A stretch of DNA of 7,138 bases from an uncultured Chloroflexota bacterium (GTDB taxonomy: Bacteria; Chloroflexota; Limnocylindria; Limnocylindrales; CSP1-4), in assembly GCA_903930745.1 (NCBI GenBank), contig CAIYZX010000442.1, positions 1-7,138 on the forward strand, read 5' to 3'. The position numbers were made by a program, and so were the translations under genes. The notes under the pieces are model-generated. The model was given only the letters and a program-made list of their open reading frames with translations, did no database searches and was not told the origin of the DNA. This document shows positions 5,406 through 7,138 of the stretch, one piece after another. How positions within the stretch are numbered: position 1 is the first letter of the stretch; the number at the start of each line of letters is the position of its first letter.

Positions 5406-5446
5406 AGGCGCGCGAGCGAGGTGGTTGGGGCGCTAGGCCACGAGGC

Positions 5447-5551
5447 TCAGAGGAGCCAGCGCTTGGCGCCCAGGTCGACGAGCAGGCCGAAGGCGGTGAA
5501 CGCGCCCATGAGGGCGACCGCGCGGCTGGCGAGCGACTTGAGGTTGGTCAT
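5447..5551 (-). CDS. 34-aa single-TM small protein
   Basis: A 34-residue ORF, MTNLKSLASRAVALMGAF followed by TAFGLLVDLGAKRWLL. A Lys/Arg-containing N-terminus precedes a hydrophobic helix (about 11-27), and the tail is basic and aromatic (AKRWLL). The frame is open further upstream, but AAAAGGA sits 8 nt before ATG 5551, the best Shine-Dalgarno in the window, so this start is preferred. A promoter-like pair (-35 TTGGTG, -10 TACGTT, 18-bp spacer) and a leader hairpin lie upstream, giving the gene its own expression signals separate from the kinase 122 bp upstream. I recognise no family. It could be a small membrane regulator or a subunit-like peptide. A toxin of a type I system is less likely because no antisense gene is evident. 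That it is a gene rests on the expression signals and the composition. Confidence 0.58.
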   Translation of the reverse strand: MTNLKSLASRAVALMGAFTAFGLLVDLGAKRWLL

Positions 5552-5554
5552 CCT

Positions 5555-5566
5555 GGTGTTCCTTTT
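5555..5566 (-). promoter_or_regulatory. Strong Shine-Dalgarno of the 34-aa gene
   Basis: On the minus strand CCCAAAAGGAACACCAGG directly precedes ATG 5551. The AAGGA core is separated from the ATG by ACACCAGG, an optimal distance. It stands out because most other starts in the window have no usable ribosome-binding site, and it fixes the start of this small ORF over the longer in-frame possibility. Confidence 0.65.
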
Positions 5567-5589
5567 GGGCCAGTGGGTTTGGGCTTCTG

Positions 5590-5607
5590 CTCCTCCCCCC
5601 GGAAGAG
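5590..5607 (-). other. 5' leader hairpin of the 34-aa gene
   Basis: On the minus strand CTCTTCC (5607-5601) pairs with GGAGGAG (5596-5590), 7 bp including one G-U, around a GGGG loop. The predicted transcription start is near 5608, so the mRNA would open with this stem-loop. Such 5' hairpins can protect transcripts from degradation. This is an inference; only the pairing is seen. Confidence 0.4.
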
Positions 5608-5614
5608 GGCCCTG

Positions 5615-5646
5615 AACGTAACCCTTCCGAGGTATTGCCACCAATA
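5615..5646 (-). promoter_or_regulatory. Probable promoter and overlapping inverted repeat upstream of the 34-aa gene
   Basis: Reading on the minus strand, TTGGTG (5644-5639) and TACGTT (5620-5615) are separated by 18 bp. The inverted repeat TATTG-CCAC-CAATA (5633-5646) covers the -35 and could be an operator. A second small palindrome, GGTAC-TG-GTACC, lies upstream at 5654-5665. The region is distinctly less GC-rich than its surroundings, as expected for a regulatory gap. The rest of 5552-5673 shows no gene. Confidence 0.4.
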
Positions 5647-5673
5647 GCCCACAGGTACTGGTACCCCCTAGTC

Positions 5674-7138
5674 CTATCGGCCAAGGGCCCCTGGGTGGTC
5701 CCAGGGAGTCGCGGGTGCCTCTGCCGGCAGCTCGCCGGGGATGGCGGGCGCAGCCGGGACGGTGAACCAGAAGGTGCTCCCGGCGCCCGGCGTGGAGCGG
5801 ACGCCCATCTCGCCGCCGTGGGCGTGGACGATCTGCCGCGAGATCGGCAGGCCCAGGCCGGTGCCCCTGGGGCCATCCGGGACGGTGTCCGAGGACTGGC
5901 GGAACGGCTCGAAGATGCGCTCGAGGTCCGCCTCCGGGATGCCCTTGCCGGAGTCCTGGACCTCCACGCGGACGGCCGTCTCGCGTTCGCGATCGTTCTC
6001 GGCGGCGTGGGGCGTCACGCGCACGGCGATCGTGCCCGTGGCCGGCGTGAACTTCACGGCGTTGCTGACGAGGTTGATGACCACCTGGACCAGGCGCCGG
6101 CCGTCCGCCTGCACCACCGGCAGGTCGTCCGCGATCCGGGTCTCCAGCGTGGGGCCGCCCGCCGCGCCGTCGAAGAGCGACGCGGTGGCCGACAGCGCCT
6201 GGGCCACCACCTCCTCCACGCGCGTGTCCGCCATCTGCCAGTCGAACCGGCCGGCCTCGATCTTGGCGAGGTCCAGCAGGTCGTTGATGAGGCCGGTGAG
6301 CCGCTCGCCCTCGCTCACGATGATCCCCAGGTTCTCGCCCACCTGGCGGACCGCCCGGTCCACCTTGGGGTCGCCACCTGGGACCACCGGGAAGACCACC
6401 TCGTCGAGGCGCTTGCGGTTGATCCTGGCGAAGCCCACCACGGACGTGAGCGGCGTGCGCAACTCGTGGGAGACGCTGGAGAGGAACTGGCTCTTGGCCT
6501 CGTTCGCGGCCTCCGCGGCGGCCCGCGCCTGGTCCGCGTCCACGAGGGCGGCGGCGAGGTCCCGGGTCCGCTCTGTCACGCGGGCCTCCAGGGAGCGGTT
6601 CTGGGCCTCGAGAGTCGCCTGGAGGCGGGCCGCATCCAGCGCGCCCGCGAACAGCGAGCCGATGGTGTAGAGCAGTGGCCCGTCCGCGGGCTCCAGGTCA
6701 CTGCCGTGCCGCCGGTCCGGGACGACGAGCACGCCGGCGACGCGCCCGCCGCTGGCGAGGGGCGTGCCCACGAGACCGTCGGAGCCCAGGGCCTCGGCTA
6801 GGCGGCGGTTGACGTTTGAGGCGGTCCGCCCCGCGTCGCGGAACCGCAGCGGGCCATCGGCGCGGGCGAGGATTGCGGGTGCGGCGGCGCTGTCGCCCAG
6901 GGCGACGGCGAGGTCCGCGAGCGGAGATCCGGCGACGGGCTCCCGGGCCGCAGATCCGGCGACGGGCGCCCCGGCGACGGGCTCGTGGGCGCCAGACCCG
7001 GCGACACGCCAGGCGCCCACCACGCCCGCCTCGGGGTCCACGAGGCCCATCGCGCCCCGCTCGAACCCCAGGCGTCCCACGATCTCCGCCAGCCCGCGCT
7101 CCAGCAGCGTGTCCGGGTCATGCGTGGACGCCAGCACG
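5674..7138 (-). CDS. GAF-domain sensor histidine kinase (5' end beyond window)
   Basis: The visible 487 residues form the C-terminal bulk of a sensor kinase. The frame is open at the right edge, so the true start is probably outside. A GAF domain spans about residues 1-168 (STHDPDTLLERGLAEIVGRL, later VGTPLASGGRVAGVLVVPDR). A coiled coil (171-215) leads to HisKA with the H-box SVSHELRTPLTSVVGF, phospho-acceptor H224. HisKA is the longer subtype, with an inserted RLDEVVFPVVPGGDPKVDRA (243-262) before EGERLTGLINDLLDLAKIEAG (split across 277-297). HATPase_c follows: N-box VVINLVSNAVKF (352-363, N359), DSGKGI (395-400), the F-box region FEPFRQ (409-414) and GTGLGLPISRQIV (425-437). All catalytic motifs are intact. 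No TM segment is visible in this part. It should autophosphorylate and pass phosphate to a response regulator, none of which lies in the window. An in-frame 14-residue duplication sits in the GAF domain. Confidence 0.96.
   Translation of the reverse strand, partial: VLASTHDPDTLLERGLAEIVGRLGFERGAMGLVDPEAGVVGAWRVAGSGAHEPVAGAPVAGSAAREPVAGSPLADLAVALGDSAAAPAILARADGPLRFRDAGRTASNVNRRLAEALGSDGLVGTPLASGGRVAGVLVVPDRRHGSDLEPADGPLLYTIGSLFAGALDAARLQATLEAQNRSLEARVTERTRDLAAALVDADQARAAAEAANEAKSQFLSSVSHELRTPLTSVVGFARINRKRLDEVVFPVVPGGDPKVDRAVRQVGENLGIIVSEGERLTGLINDLLDLAKIEAGRFDWQMADTRVEEVVAQALSATASLFDGAAGGPTLETRIADDLPVVQADGRRLVQVVINLVSNAVKFTPATGTIAVRVTPHAAENDRERETAVRVEVQDSGKGIPEADLERIFEPFRQSSDTVPDGPRGTGLGLPISRQIVHAHGGEMGVRSTPGAGSTFWFTVPAAPAIPGELPAEAPATPWDHPGALGR
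5689..5706. other. Hairpin at the 3' end of the kinase gene
   Basis: CCCTGGG (5689-5695) pairs with CCCAGGG (5700-5706) around a TGGT loop. It overlaps the last codons of the kinase, whose TAG stop is at 5676-5674. No T-run follows on the minus strand, so it is at best a weak terminator or a 3'-end stabiliser. Confidence 0.3.
6922..7005 (-). repeat. 42-bp in-frame tandem duplication within the GAF domain
   Basis: Two 42-bp copies lie back to back inside the kinase gene. Each encodes 14 residues of the pattern VAGSxAxEPVAGxP: residues 45-58 (VAGSGAHEPVAGAP) and 59-72 (VAGSAAREPVAGSP). Each copy also holds two related sub-units (9 + 5 residues), seen in DNA as CCGGCGAC at 6929, 6956, 6971 and 6998 with spacings 27, 15 and 27. 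The reading frame is preserved and the copies have diverged slightly. Confidence 0.8.

Noticed and set aside
5300..5410. Possible ydaO-type c-di-AMP riboswitch, from words such as GAATCC and GTAGGCG
   Set aside because: The conserved blocks do not occur in the right order or spacing on either strand, and no gene starts just downstream in a suitable orientation.
5635..6801. Plus-strand open frame of 388 codons opposite the histidine kinase
   Set aside because: It mirrors the kinase codons, with an Arg/Ala/His-rich translation and no recognisable domain.

Overview
The window is very GC-rich (roughly 70% by eye), densely coding bacterial chromosome. Starts are ATG or GTG, and most genes lack a clear Shine-Dalgarno sequence. 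Several have a TAnnnT -10 box only 6-9 nt before the start codon, the pattern of leaderless transcription. This suits a high-GC lineage such as Chloroflexota or Actinomycetota. No rRNA or tRNA is present, so the assignment is tentative. No CRISPR array, transposase or phage gene was seen.

Layout. Positions 1-165 hold degenerate 20-bp tandem repeats and a hairpin terminator for a gene off the left edge. A plus-strand group follows: a leaderless, signal-less cobalamin/siderophore-type binding protein (166-1005), a zinc-ribbon plus Rossmann SAM methyltransferase (1042-1911), and proC, pyrroline-5-carboxylate reductase (1995-2867). proC converges on a minus-strand two-TM DUF1003-like protein (2901-3353). 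That gene shares a compact divergent promoter region with a leaderless four-TM protein of unknown function (3460-4143). The four-TM gene is probably co-transcribed with a monofunctional proline dehydrogenase (4171-5151).

The convergent gap 5152-5446 has no gene. It holds short GC-rich repeats, several hairpins and a nested multi-stem fold at about 5300-5405, the best candidate here for an undescribed structured RNA. On the minus strand a 34-residue single-TM protein (5447-5551) has its own probable promoter, a 5' leader hairpin and the only strong Shine-Dalgarno in the window. Upstream of it on the same strand lies a GAF-HisKA-HATPase histidine kinase (5674-7138), cut by the right edge. Its GAF region carries an in-frame 42-bp tandem duplication.

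Functionally, the window pairs the last step of proline synthesis (proC) with the first step of proline breakdown (ProDH), about 1.3 kb apart and around two membrane-protein genes. The remaining genes are sensing, binding or modification functions without an obvious shared pathway. I do not see a complete new multi-gene system. The items most worth a second look are the structured intergenic element, the small membrane protein with its leader, and the uncharacterised four-TM partner of ProDH.
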